From contig NC_051108.1 of assembly GCF_901709675.1 (NCBI RefSeq), forward strand, positions 3,162,001 to 3,226,000: a DNA stretch of 64,000 nt. The letters are read 5' to 3'. A program made the position numbers and the translations under genes. Under the pieces are notes generated by a model. The model saw only the letters and a program-made list of their open reading frames with translations. It had not been told where the DNA came from and made no database searches. The stretch is from Syngnathus acus (Eukaryota > Chordata > Actinopteri > Syngnathiformes > Syngnathidae). Positions 1-12,704 of this stretch are shown piece after piece. Within the stretch, counting starts at the first letter, position 1, and each line of letters begins with the position of its first letter.

Positions 1-1260
1 GAGCCAATATTATTGCGAGTTAATTCCTTGACGATATCGAAAAGCAAAGATAATAGGACTGCGGTTACACTTGCGAATGGTTAAAAATAAACATTCATTT
101 TCATTGCGAGGTTGTTTGTTACATTGGAAAATGTGTGTGTGTGTTTTCCACCAGCGTTGTGTTTGATCGCATAAACATATCGACTTCAACACATGTTCAC
201 CATGACATACACGAAACATTACACTCGGTGTGTCCTTGGGTTTCCCCAATTTGTGCGGCCTCATCTCCTCGCATCTCCACTCCGTCCCGACTGTTTACGT
301 TTCTTTAAAACGTCTAGTGAGGTCAGGCTGAAGTTGGCTTAACTTTTTTCGTGTGGTTTCCAGTCGTCTGCACTTGGCTGCCCCTCGCTGACAAAAATGG
401 AAAAGGTCCACACAAACCAGCTCTTGAAATTGTCAGTGACTGTCAAACAGAGACGAAACAAAGACGGCGTATCTGCTCCAAAAATGTCTCCACTTACTGT
501 CCGAGGAATTTCCTCTCTTCACATGATGAATTTGGGAGAGAGCAGTTTCACACACGTGGGATGTTAGAGGGCGCCTGACCGAAGCTACTAAAACACATCA
601 AAGTGGCGAGGGAAGGGAGGGACAAGACTTTCCTTGCTTACTGGGCAAATGCAGGGGGCTCTATCTTTATGAAGAATGATAAGACTGTGCAGGACCCCCC
701 CCCTCATCTGAGTCATTACAAGTCTGCAACGTGACCTTTGTGGAATCCTTAACACATGTTGCACAGGATCGCTAATAAAACTGGTAGCATCAAAATTGAA
801 TGAACTAAAGTGAATTAAATTACCAAAGTAAACACGCTTTATTCAATACTTATTCCCAGTATGATTTTATTCTGCAAAAATGTTCAGGGAATGATATGTA
901 TGTCTTATGATGATTAATTGCAGGTCAATCCTTTATTTGTCCCGCTGTTGGGAAATTCATAACCTTCGGGTTAATATCCAAACACTGCTGTGTCATGTGA
1001 ATGCTAGCAATGAAAGAAAAACAATCCAATCAAGAAATAATGAAGCAAAACAGAAGCAATATTTGGCTGCCTTGAACTGATGTCAATTTCGGGGCCAGAA
1101 ATGAAGTAATCGTAAGAACAAAGAGCTTTGTTTACTTTCAGTGAGTAGTTTTAGCATCTGGAATGCTGCTTAGGATCGTAGTCAGTGGCCGTTGGTGAAG
1201 TTGGTTTTCTTGCACATTTTTGTCTACCAAATACTTAAAATGTATGAATTATTATTAGTT

Positions 1261-1541
1261 AATATTACTATTATTAGTAGTAGTAGTCGTAGTAGTAGTA
1301 GTAGTAGTAGTAGTAGCACACATTTTAATTTTTATTTTAATAATCATAATAATAATAATAATAATAATTCTTCTTTTTCTTCTTCTTCTTCTACGTCTTC
1401 TTATTATTATTATTATTATTAGTAGTAGTAGTAGTAGTAGTAGTACACATTTTAATTTTTATTTTAATAATAATAATTCTTTTTCTTCTTCTTCATATTA
1501 TTATTGTTATTGTTATTGTTATTGTTATTATTGGATGGATG
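1261..1541. repeat. Compound trinucleotide microsatellite (TAG/TAA/TTC/TTA)
   Basis: Runs of TAG, AAT, TTC and TTA triplets alternate here. A block (TAG repeats, then a short unique segment reading ACACATTTTAATTTTTATTT, then AAT and TTC repeats) occurs twice, at about 1,275-1,410 and 1,423-1,500. This means the compound array was itself duplicated. It is non-coding; the serine/asparagine-rich reading frame over it is a by-product. Confidence 0.9.
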
Positions 1542-3042
1542 AAATTTTTTTTTCGAGTCCTGTCTTTCGTTCTATGCACATTTTTAAACTATCTGAGTAG
1601 GAGGTCTAGCAGTAGCGGTGATAAACACATGGTTAAGACAATCAGTAGCTCACTGTCTCCAGGAATGTATGGCTAGTTGATCTCGTGGTGGCCTTCACTG
1701 CCAAGACAGAATGATGTCACTGACTAGACACTTAATATGTGGTCTGAACCTTCTTGTGAGGTAGTCAAACAGGCATCATGTACTTGAAGGAGTTGAGTGG
1801 AATCACATGCTATTGCTATTTTATGAAGCTTCACCAGTTTACCTTGGTTATCCAGGGCTTTGTCCCCCCCCCCACAAAAAAATTCAAATATCACACTATT
1901 TGAGCACAATTACTACATTCCAATACCAATCTCTCATTCAAGTTGGTGATTGAAGAGAATGTGTAATAACTCCAATGACTGAAAAGAAGTCAGAGCCAAA
2001 ACATTTATGTTAATAGATTCCATGAAAAACTAGGTACATACAAAACAACACGACTGGGGTGGGACTTGTAATTTTTTACCACAGTTATACATGAATATTA
2101 ATAATTGTAGGTTGGTTTGTTTGTGCAAGGCTTTGTGTGTGTGTGTCTCGCAAATTCACATTCCTCATTCCGTTCCAAAACTAAATGAGGAGTGTGGAAG
2201 GCAGCAGCTCGGACTGCTGCCAGACAGAACAAAAGTCTTGTTGTGTCTGCTTCATTTTGTCTTCCGCCTCTTCCTTCCCAATCGTCTACCACTGACGATC
2301 AAGATTGTGATGTTGTTTTTGGGAATTAACATTCATTCAAATGGATTGTTATTGTATTATACAAGTGACTCACTGAGGTTGAAGGTTTTCACTAACTAAT
2401 CTCAGCCCGATATAATGTTTAACAAAAATGAGAAACCCTCCACAGAGTTTAATCATTATCAGTTTCGATGCTTTAGATATGAAACTATATTAAATGAACT
2501 ATGATGACCTCGCTGGCATTCATTGCACAAATATTGACAGAATCCTTTGGCAGCATCTATTTTTGTAGGATTCCAACAGCAGTGCAAAAATGATGATGTA
2601 TTAAAAGATTCTTACCTGAGAAACAACCATAATTTTTTTGGACAGTGAAATAAAACATTTTATTGGGAAGAACTGACAGGCTAGATGTAGTAAAGATGAT
2701 TCTTTGGTCATAAATGGATACTTGTGTGCCCCACCTGACCCGTCTCTGACACTTTTTCTTCACCGCCAAAACCTCGTCTCTCACAGAGCCTTCGGTGTTC
2801 GCTGCCCTTTGAAACAATATTTTGACAAGGTGAGGCGTTTTCTGGATGTTAAGGTGAAAGGTTGGCAAAATAAATCAAAGCAAGTCAGCGCGCGCTTCAT
2901 AGTCACAGTGGTAAACGTGCGATGTTCAGGGGAGACACAGAAGACTTTTCATCTTCCGAGCCTCTCATTGGTTAAATCCTGATGAGATGACTAGTCCTGC
3001 TTTTATATTATAACCGTGCCTTTATCAATAGAATTGCATATA

Positions 3043-3454
3043 CCGTATTTTCCGGACTATAAGGCGCACCTAAAAACCCAGAATTTTCTCAAAAACCGAC
3101 AGTGCGCCTTATAGTCCGGTGCGCCTTATATATGGACCAAATTCCTAAATTTAAACTGGCCCAAAGCATTGTGTCATGAAATCAATCATAAGTGGCCCAC
3201 TGAAGACTATGAATCATGAATCAAAAAGACTATGGATCATTATTTTGTGATTATAAAGTCATTTGTTGCGTCTGAAGTTGAAATAAAAAAGATAAAATGG
3301 AGAATGATTTGATTTGGATTCAAAATCTGACATGATGCATTAATGGTGCGCCTTATAGTCCGGTGCGCCTTATATAAGGACAAAGTTTTAAAATGGACCA
3401 TTCATTGAAGGTGCGCCTTATAGTCCGGTGTACCTTATAGTCCGGAAAATACGG
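3043..3454 (-). mobile_element. Palindromic TA-flanked element, long subfamily A (copy 1)
   Basis: Terminal inverted repeats begin CCGTATTTTCCGGACTATAA and the element is bordered by TA on both sides, as expected for a TA target-site duplication. The 412-bp body carries internal inverted copies of the terminal motif. It shares its central sequence with the copies at 44.8, 46.7, 50.4, 52.5 and 61.3 kb. It has no coding capacity, so it is a non-autonomous element. Orientation is opposite to the copies at 44.8, 46.7, 52.5 and 61.3 kb. Confidence 0.85.
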
Positions 3455-6039
3455 TATTTGTTTTTCCTGGTAGTAGGGAGCAAGGCAATATTCATGGAGA
3501 GTAATGCTAGCAATTAGCCACCTAGCATGCTGCCTTATTTTGGTAAATTGTGTGGCCTGGTGCAGCCATCACATAAGCCAGACCAGGGTTTAGTGTTCTC
3601 AACCATATTTTTTGCAATATGAACTGTATTGCTCGGTGGAAACTTGGATAATGGTGTTCTACTCACCCAACCGTTGTCTTTTGATAATAAAGTCTGGGCT
3701 TTCCTTAGGAATCTGCCCAGACAGGACTCTCGATCCTTGTCTTTGAACAAACACCGGTTTCCCATTAGGGAATACTTGGCATGGGGAAAAAAAAGCCACA
3801 GGGATGGTGCGTTCAAAATCGTACGGGAGCCCGGCGTTCCTCACCTCACGCACTGATGAGAGAAGGAAGTTTAAAAAGGGTGTTTGGGTCAGTCTGACTC
3901 AAAATGGCGAAGGCTCTTCCCGATTCTTCCCACCGAAATTATTACCGTCAATTGATGGGTGGACTCCAGATGTTGGATTAGCTTTTCTTACGATATTTAT
4001 TTCACGTATCGAATGTCGGTTACAGAGAAGGAAAGAGAGAGTGCAGTTTGAACATAACAAGCGAACTGTTGATTCAGAATTTAATTGCATCTTCTCCCTC
4101 CCCCAAAAAAGACTTCACAGATCTTCACAGCTAATAAATCACTCTTAACGGCCCTTCCCGTGCTACATCCCTTCTACTTCCTTCGAGTGAACAGCTTGTC
4201 CATCTCACCTCTCCAAAATAAACACCGGTTGTCCATATTACGATATTCTTGGCATGGACCACATCAATTGGGCACCAATGTCCGGCAACACTTCCAGCCA
4301 ACTTCTCCAGAGTCCAACAGTTAGAGACTGAGACCTCCAGTTCAGACCTTCAAACCTTTCAACCTTCTCCGATTTAGAAGCTCTTTGTGGAACTCTGAAG
4401 GCTGAGTGTTTGATGGAGGTCTTCTTGGGCAAACTTAAATTTCCATATGCATATGTGAAGTTTGACCAGCTGCAGTTATCTAACCATAACTTCCACTTCC
4501 TCGTTGGATGGATTCACCTCTTGAGCTTTGAACTTCACAGGGTCACACCTGTGGCACATAGTGTTTTTATTCACTGTGAAGCGAATAATTGGGTCCACTG
4601 TGAAGCGATGTTGACCTCAAGAACCACCATCTCCTCTGCAGGTGTACTATAAAGAAATATCTGTTTGCCCTCTCCCTGTTTCATCATTCAGGTATCAGGA
4701 GAAGGAAAATCAGCGGGGCTGAACTTTGAGGGTTTCATGACACCTTGACAAATCACTCGCTGCAAACTCTCGTGCTTCCCTTTTTCTAAATCTCCCATCT
4801 GCCTTCATTCATGCCTGGAATGTTTTCTCAAAGATGGAAAATAAACCACTATATTCCAGCGCTCGGCTACTAAATCTATACACACGGCTCTTGCGTTAAG
4901 CGTGAGATTCTGGGCATTAGGGATGAAGAAGAATGCACAGGAGCTTATGTGCAATTGTAAATTTACCTCCCTTGGAAATGTTTCGTCGCTGGGTTTGTGC
5001 GTGTCTTGCGTTCCTCGGGTGTTATGGTTTCATTCGCTCCGCTCACAGTTCAATCTTCTGCAGACGCTCCATCATAACCAACCGGCGAGGGGTTCACTGC
5101 TTAGTAGGGCCTCTTAAAATATCCATGTGACCATCAGCATCTCTTACATACAGGATCTGGTCTAAACACAACTGGTTTTAATCACACTAATCCACCCTTG
5201 GAAAAATGTGTTTTCCTGTGTAAAATTAGGAGGGAACTGAAACATTCCAGTAAATTTTACCTGCTCGGGCTACTCGCATTTGCTTTGGCAGTCGCTTGGC
5301 TGGGTGTTTCTCTTTGTTACATAATAAAATGTAACAAAAGATGGAAAGTTGATGATAAAAATTGGAAAATGATTATTTCTGCAAAAGTAAGCAACCGACA
5401 TAAAGGAACCCTTCAGTTAAATTTGACGAGGATATCGGTAGCTTTTTCCATTTTAGGCTACTTGTCAACATTTATTTCCTGTCTGATTACAATCCTGCAA
5501 ATCTTGATTGACCTGACTGGAATATTGTTGAAATGTATCTACAATCTTTACCAAAATTCCACTCTCAATCCCAGAATTTGGATTTACTTCTGGGAAATAT
5601 AGACAATAACATGTAAACTTGTGCGCACGTGTGTTTACACAGAATGAGCCCAAAAAATTATAATTGTATATTTTCTGTAACATGACTTTATAATAACGAA
5701 GAACATTCATTCATATACCGGAAATGTGTCCATTGTTAAACCTATCCTTCTAAAATATCCCAAAGCACAATAGATAACCACTCACGCACAGCAAAAATGT
5801 TATTTCGATGGAGGATTTTCAAGATTAGCGTAACAGATTAGAAACTGTATCATATTGAAAATAAAATGCCATTAAACCACAGGAAGTCTCTCTCGATAGC
5901 TGTAAGTGGAGAACACAAACATTGACCAAACTCCTGAAAAGAATTACTGTAGAAATCAAATGTAAAAGAGAAGATTATTGAAAAATAATAGCATACAAAC
6001 GATTCACACTTCCTATTGAGGAGTGTTTATGAACATTTA

Positions 6040-6274
6040 CCGTATTTTCCGCACTATAAGGCGCACCGGATTATAAGGCGCACCTTCAACGAATGGCCCA
6101 TTTTAAAACTTTGTCCATATATAAGATATATACGTTTGGCCCTCGGGCCGGACTTTGGACACGCCTGCTGTAGTGGCTCAATATTGGTCCATATGTAAGG
6201 CGCACCTGATTATAAGGCGGCTTTTGAGAAAATTGGAGGTTTTTAGGTGCGCCTTATAGTGCGGAAAATACAAT
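6040..6274 (+). mobile_element. Palindromic TA-flanked element, subfamily B (copy 2)
   Basis: Same terminal motif as copy 1 but with a GCACTATAAGG variant and a different centre, which includes a 'ggacacgcctgctgtagtgg' segment shared with the copies at 31.5 and 48.3 kb. The right terminus has degenerated (CAATA in place of CGGTA). Confidence 0.8.
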
Positions 6275-6869
6275 ATTCAGCTGTGATAGTTTGCAAAGCC
6301 CCAACGTCATCCATACATAATAAGGAAGCTGCCTTGTGTTTTCTCTCCCCTCGAGTCCCCACAAAGTCTGTTTTCAGAGTTTCTCGAGGCTTAGCACACA
6401 TGTGACATGTGTAGCATATATTGACACACTGGACGGGGTGTGTTATTGAGAGATGTCAGTTCGAGGAACACCGCGAGTGAGTCGTAGGTGGGTCTGTGTG
6501 TTTAGGATCAACTGGGCTTTCTTTTTCTTAGTACTATGTTGTCCGTCGGCTTAGTGCACCCTAGTGTAAGTCTGCCTCCTCCATCTTTCATCGTGAACGT
6601 AAACAATGGACACGTGTGTGTGAGTGTCAGCACGCTCACGGAACACTTGTGCTTTGTTGACCTGGTTGGCCCTTCAGTAAATCTACAAACTTCTGTGAGG
6701 ACTGGAGAGGATCCTGTCACGCTATATTCCTGAAATCATTGGTGCATTAAATCATATTGAAATGAGTGGTTTGACTTTTTTCATGGGCCCAATTTAATTT
6801 TGGCCTATTTAAAGAAATCAAATCTGCTATTAGAATTTTTGCTATGTGTGACAAATCATATTGTGCCTG

Positions 6870-6943
6870 CAAAAAAAAAAATATATATATATATCTCTAT
6901 ATATATAGATATATATATATATTTGTTTTATATTTTATATATA
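6870..6943. repeat. AT dinucleotide / palindromic AT tract
   Basis: About 70 bp of alternating A and T with TCTCTATATATATAGA in the middle. It is self-complementary and directly abuts the next palindromic element (copy 3). Confidence 0.85.
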
Positions 6944-7054
6944 CCGTAAATTTCGGACTATAAGCCGCGACTTTTTTTGCACATTTTGAACCCGGAATCA
7001 CGAGTTTTAGCTGGTGCGGCTTATAGTCCGGTGCGCCTTATAGTCCGAAAATGA
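6944..7054 (+). mobile_element. Palindromic TA-flanked element, short subfamily C (copy 3)
   Basis: About 110 bp, starting CCGTAAATTTCGGACTATAA and ending in the inverted form. The centre, reading 'gaacccggaatcacgagtt', is nearly identical to the element at 41.7 kb. It sits next to an AT tract. Confidence 0.8.
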
Positions 7055-8770
7055 CATATATTAGTTCTGTACATTTGTCACAAATCGCCGTAGACAGCTA
7101 AAGGAAAATATGATGAGGAGGTTTTTCTTCATCTCCCTGAGCATAGTGTTGCTCTGTCTGAAGCCAAACCCTAAAAAACCCATAGCCTCATTAAAGTTAC
7201 GTAAGAGTCCAACAGATGCTCACTGTGACTGTCCCTTTAGCCTAGCTCTGTCGCTTTTCTAAATCCAACAATCCACTATGTCACCTGGTTGTTCTTCTTC
7301 TGATGAGCATACTAGAGACTATAAAAAGAAATACCAAGAATCCCAACTGCCCACCTCCCTTTTGTGTGGTTCTGTAACATATCTGGTGGTAAGGTGGGTG
7401 GTAATTGGGTATGTGTGAGAGTGGCCCATCGTAGCCGGCTGGAAAATCCAGACAGAGCGAGGCTTTGTACGAGGTCCACTCAGTGGACTCGCACAAACCG
7501 GGCTCACCATCCTGACTTTACCTCGATATCTGGCATGATGATTCTACTTACATCTCTATTTTTTAGATGTTCCTCCTCATATATTTAGTAAACATCCAAT
7601 TTTGTATTTCCTACCATTTGTCCTGTTCAGGATCACGTGTCAGCTGGAGCGACAAACAAACAACCATTCACAAAAATGGGGAAAATGTGCAAATTCCACT
7701 CAGAGGGGTCTGCCGTGCATACATAAGGTAAATATTAGTTTAGTTCCGGTGGGGAAACTTCCTGAGTCTTAGAACAAATAGTTTCCTTGTGTTGTTTGCT
7801 TCATCTTACCAGAAAAATATGGTTTCTCTAATTCTGTTTTTCTAGCAGATATTTTTTGATCAATCTGTAAACTAATTTCCAATCACATCGGTCAATTATT
7901 AGATTATTTAAATAAAATGTGCTGTACAAACCGTGCACTTCAATTGTGTATTTCTGATGGAGTGTAAATTTATCTTATCACCTGCACTGTAATTTCCCAA
8001 GAGAAAATAATTCAAGACCTGGGAATATAATCTCTGGATATGATTTTGCAAACATTTAACGAGCTAAATGACTTCAACAGAAAGCTCGCACATCTGCCGA
8101 GTGTTCTAAAATATTTTCCCCTTTCGATCGGCTGCAAATTACACATTTTTCCACCTGCCAAATTTGCTTCTGTCTCCGTGATTGACAGACAAGTTGTTTT
8201 CATCATTATGCAATGGCAAGTAACTCGCTGGAAAGAGAAACTGGCAAAGACTTTTAATCAAATTACTGATTTTCTCTCACATGTGAAAATAAACACATTG
8301 TTCTTTTTCTGCACACAAAAAAGAAAATGAGCAAAACCACATTTGATCTTTCGAAGAATCGACCGGGGTGTCCTAAGATCTCAGATGTGTTTAGCATGTG
8401 TGACAAAAAAGATATTGAAGTCACTAACACTTTTGCATGTTACCTCTCGGCCAAACACGGGTTGATCCCCATATGGAGTACATGAAGAGCCACTGAAGAG
8501 GCCTTTTCACAAAACATCTCTTCCCATCTGTTCCCGTCTGCAGGTCTAATCCTCCCTGTCTCGGCATGAATCAACTCTAAATTTTGCTTATTTGCCAGCT
8601 CTCGCTGTTTACCTTCCATCGGAGGTTTAACCGGCATTTGCAAAGCTTGCACAAGCAGCTCATCAAAGAGTCACTGAAAAGCTCTTGATCACAAAGAGAT
8701 TCTCGTTTTAGCTACGTAAACATTGTCGTGTACTGGATCTTACTAGCGACTGAATTTTTCTATAAAGTTA

Positions 8771-8916
8771 CCGTATTTTTCAGACTAAAAGTCGCTCCGG
8801 AGTACAAGTCGCATCAGCCATAAAATGCACAATAAAGAGGAAAAAAAAACATATATAAGGCGCATTTTGGGGGAAATTTATTTGACAAAATCCAACTTAT
8901 ACTCCGAAAAATACGG
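8771..8916 (+). mobile_element. Palindromic TA-flanked element, subfamily D (copy 4)
   Basis: 146 bp between TA dinucleotides, with termini CCGTATTTTTCAGACTAAAA and its inverse. The internal 'gtcgcatcagccataaaatg' segment is shared with the element at 38.2 kb and, in inverted form, with the one at 58.4 kb, which defines subfamily D. Confidence 0.8.
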
Positions 8917-11276
8917 TAATTTAAAAAATATATATTTTCTGCATCCACTACTGCTTCCTCATTGGTCATAGCATAAAAGAAGGAATTCTGGCACCAATCT
9001 AGTATTTGTCTTTGTGCCATCTTGCCTTAGTTGCCCCAACCCCATGCGCCACCTTTGAGTCGCCCAACATCAAGCAACGTCCAGATTGTCATCGAAGCCA
9101 GTTACATCATATTTAATTATCCGAAAGGTCGACCTTTCATCAGCTCCTGGTCATTCGCCGATAACAGTACATTCCTCAAGGGCCTTACCTGGGTAATGTG
9201 ATCCCCGAAAATATTCTAGCTGCCTGATTAAATTGTGTTTTTCTACACTCATGAGCACAAAAGAAAGATGAGATGAAGCTCGCTGATGAACACAATGATA
9301 ACAGTTTGGGTCTGATCGTTCGTTCCACTCGTATCTGAGATGTCTGGGTAATTCATATCATTCATGGATGGAGCCTAACAGGAGGACAGGGAGGAATTTT
9401 CTGCTGTTTAAGTCTCATGACCCAGGATACTCTTGCGATAATAACAGTTCAGAAGGCTTAGGGATTAATCAGTCCAAGCAGGAATGCGGGATAGAAAGTG
9501 TGAGGAGTAAGAGGGCTTGCAAACATACCAAGAAATATTTAAAAAGCAAAATATGGTTTATTTTCTATATTTGAGCTGGGAATAAGAAAGGTCAAGCCTT
9601 CATGTGAGATTTGCTATGTCACCGATGATGGATTTTTTGTGGGATTTTTTAATTTTTAACAAATAAGATCAGCAACTTACTGGTTTGGTTTTGTGTATGC
9701 TGTCAATCTGGTCTGGTCGAGTTTATGTGTCGGATTTGGGATCCAGCAACCCACACACGCTGTATACAGACAAACCCTAAAATGAGGTGGTCTGTTTTGT
9801 CATCAAGGGGAGAGCGATAAATTTCTGCTCCAGTTCAAAGAGTTTGATGTTTGTTATTCTTCACTTCACCACCAAACACTTACAAACCCAGGAAGTGACT
9901 GAAGCATGACAGTCTGGGCTCTTAAAAACTGGATTGAAACAAAACATAATGATAACTTAATATGCTCATTTTTTCATTTGTACTTGATGTTGACCAACTT
10001 TTTCCCAACACATTCCAAAATAGGGTTAATTGAAGACTTCACGTTTCGACTAAAGTCATATGTTTTATCTCACCTGTTACCGAAATGAGGAAAAGCCCTA
10101 AAATGGATGGTTGAAGTTTCTTACAACCTGTAGGTGATTTATTCACATCTGCTTCCCACATTGCCTTTTGTTCGTTTGCAGTCTCAAGTCATATTTTGAC
10201 TAGTAGCTGGACCGACGGTCGTGACCTGGTCAGCTTTGGTGTCAGGTCCGCACCTGCATAAATCTTTCCTCTTGTTATTCGCACGTTCTACGAGCAGGAG
10301 GAAGCAAAGCTGTTCCAGACATTCCCGTGTGGTTCGGTGACAAATCTGTTTAGTTCTGCATGGGAAGTGTTAGCGTGCTTGAATGCAAATAAAAACATTT
10401 AGCGAGAGTGCCCACTGTCTTCCTCACTGCCTCGATTGTTACTTTTTTCTAAGCATCCATAGGTCAGGGTCAAGCTGCTGCCCTCAAGCAGATTTAACCT
10501 TTATGGACATATGAGTGTAACTGCACAATCTATTTCCTGTGGCTTTCATGTAATGTTTTTAGAAAATACCAAAGTAATGAATTTTTTTTTCAAAAGATCC
10601 CAAGCCAAGGTAGACTCGTAAATTCAAACAATAAATCTTTCCTGTAAAAATATTTGACTATAATGGGATCCTCAATATGTCCTACAGTAGTTCTTGGAAA
10701 TGTTTTACAGCTTCAGCTGTGGGAGCACTTTATCACGATTTGATGTATGTACATGCCGTGAACGTATACAAGAGTGCTTGTATTGGCCAAAAACATGTTT
10801 GATGTCCTCTCAAATGGTCATGGTGATGGATGAAGGAGTTCATGATCATGTTATTCTCTGCAGGGGGGGGCACCGGTCACAATGAAATGTACTTACATAT
10901 TGGCAGTTCTGAGAATCATATGTCAAAAGGGAAAAGGCTTGAGTAGTATTTGAATGTGAAATGTGGCATCTGAGATACCTTGATTTACTTGCATGCAATA
11001 TTTGTTATAATTTTTATGAGCGTAAAAATATTCAATAAAATATGATGACCATGCAAAGTGGACTGACTGAAAAGTTGCCTCAATAGATGGATACTAGAAT
11101 TTCAAGTAATTATGGATAAACACTGACATCTACCGTTGGAAAATGGAAAGGCTTTCAAAAGTATGGCATGGAGACCTGCGGGGGAAAAAACTGCAAATAA
11201 ATATTTGAGTTCATTTAGCTGACAATTTATGCTGAGCCCTAGCTTGCAATTAGAAGTCATCCTCAAAAAAAAAAAA

Positions 11277-11466
11277 GCAAACGTGTAATGAGAATACAGT
11301 GACATGAGATTAACCATGATGAATATTGGCAAATAAGATTTTAATAAGATTTTGATTCCACAACTGTGGCAACAACAAAAAAAGCAAACGTGGAATGAGA
11401 ATACAGTGAGAGGAGATTAACCATGATGAATATTGGCAAATAAGATTTTAATAAGATGTTTATTGT
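11277..11466. repeat. Two-copy tandem duplication, period 107 bp
   Basis: The segment starting GCAAACGTGTAATGAGAATA at 11,277 recurs at 11,384 with a few substitutions, followed in both copies by the same ~70 bp ending in TTTTAATAAGAT. No coding function is apparent. Confidence 0.85.
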
Positions 11467-11867
11467 ACTCTTTGGAGATTGATTTAAGTAATTACACTCC
11501 TTGCGTCCGAATAATTTGACAGTTATGTTGAACTTGCTGCAACCTTTCCCCTGCAGACATATTTGGTTCTCCTTTGATTTGCAGCCTGTGGACAAGGATC
11601 CCAATTCATCCATGGTGGCAGAGAGCCGCTGTGAGAACAGAGATGTAGTGTACCAAACGGCTCTTGCAGCCTTACATAATGTCAACACAAATAGCATCAT
11701 TAACTTCCAAAGGATTCACGTAAATTCAAAAGCGGCAGGCCAAAGTGCATGCCTGAAAAAATTGCCTCAAAAAATTAAACACACTGATTTGTTTTATCAA
11801 GACTGTCTGTGGAAGATAATGCAGAATATATATTTAAACAAATAAAAATGAGATACTATATATAATA

Positions 11868-11927
11868 TAGCGCCAACTGTTGGACATCTTTAGAATTGTT
11901 TCCAAAGATGTCCAGCAGTGGGCGCTA
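11868..11927. other. 60-nt near-perfect inverted repeat (hairpin)
   Basis: The left arm (from TAGCGCCAACTG) and the right arm (ending CAGTGGGCGCTA) pair over 28 positions with three mismatches around a 4-nt loop (TTGT). It is unrelated to the palindromic TA-flanked family. It could be a tiny MITE, a structured RNA or a paired protein-binding site; the arms resemble the CTCF core consensus. The sequence shows only the inverted repeat; the role is unknown. Confidence 0.75.
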
Positions 11928-12169
11928 AAACCTCAAATTTATCAATCCCACAATCCCCGCACACCGGCGGTGGATGCATTTGAATGATTCAAAAACTTCT
12001 GTAACGATAGCAAACGTTCAACAACAGTTGGCCTTGGACGGTGTAACCCGTTTTTCACGTTTTTGGATTTACAATCTCGAAGAGATCAGATGTCACCTGA
12101 TAAAATGCTTCGGTTGGTATTTAAATGCGATGTTTGAATCTCGCTAGTGGCTCGGAATTGTTGTTTGTG

Positions 12170-12450
12170 ATAGTTAAGTTGAAAGGCTAAGCGGACAGTT
12201 TGCTCAGACTTAGCAGCCTAGCTAAGTTGCTAAATTGCCTGGCTAAGCTCAATGCTAATCTGTGGCTAGCTGCAGACTTTAAAGTTTGCTAACGCGTCGA
12301 TTAATGTTACGAAATGAAATGTTGTATGTGTCGTTTGATTTTCTGTCGACCTGTCGTTGTTGTTAGCATGGTTGAGCGAAGTGTCTTATCGTAAGTGGGA
12401 CATGTTTCGCTAATTAAGCTAATGCTAATACGAGTAGCGCAATAGCAAAG
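12170..12450 (+). promoter_or_regulatory. katnbl1: Probable katnbl1 promoter / untranslated first-exon region, GCTA-rich
   Basis: This region lies 250-530 bp upstream of the katnbl1 start codon. It is dense in GCTA/TAGC tetranucleotides (for example CCTAGCTAAGTTGCTAA and GCTAATTAAGCTAATGCTAA). A similar island occurs in the first intron of emc7 at 15.5-15.65 kb. Promoter assignment is inferred from position and composition; no TATA box is obvious. Confidence 0.35.
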
Positions 12451-12704
12451 CCAATATGTTTACATTTGGCGTGTTGTTTTTCTTTTCTTTTTTTGTCTCG
12501 TCTGTATAGCTATGATCTAAAATTGATTCTACTAAAAGAAACATTTGCTCATGTGATTTAATCTCGCAAACATTCCTCCATACTTTCTCCTCCTTTATAG
12601 TGTACCTAAATTGTGATATGCGTTTCTATCAACGGCAATTCTCAAAGGTCAAGAAGAAAAAGACCAATGGCCTCTTGTGATTTCGCCTACATCTGTCAAA
12701 GACC

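Larger units (their letters stand above)
1..12704. other. Intergenic region upstream of katnbl1; no gene recognised
   Basis: I found no open reading frame with recognisable protein similarity and no exon chain with matching phases in this 12.7-kb stretch. Most of it is AT-rich single-copy sequence. It contains the trinucleotide repeat near 1.3 kb, four palindromic TA-flanked elements (3.0, 6.0, 6.9 and 8.8 kb), an AT dinucleotide tract at 6.9 kb, a two-copy 107-bp tandem duplication at 11.3 kb and a 60-nt hairpin at 11.87 kb. The last ~500 bp must contain the promoter and untranslated first exon of katnbl1. Distal regulatory elements could be present but cannot be recognised without cross-species alignment. 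Confidence 0.6.

Noticed and set aside
5198-5602. 134-codon open frame with hydrophobic stretches upstream of katnbl1
   Set aside because: It requires a non-ATG start, has no recognisable family and no exon-like borders; AT-rich DNA easily yields hydrophobic frames.
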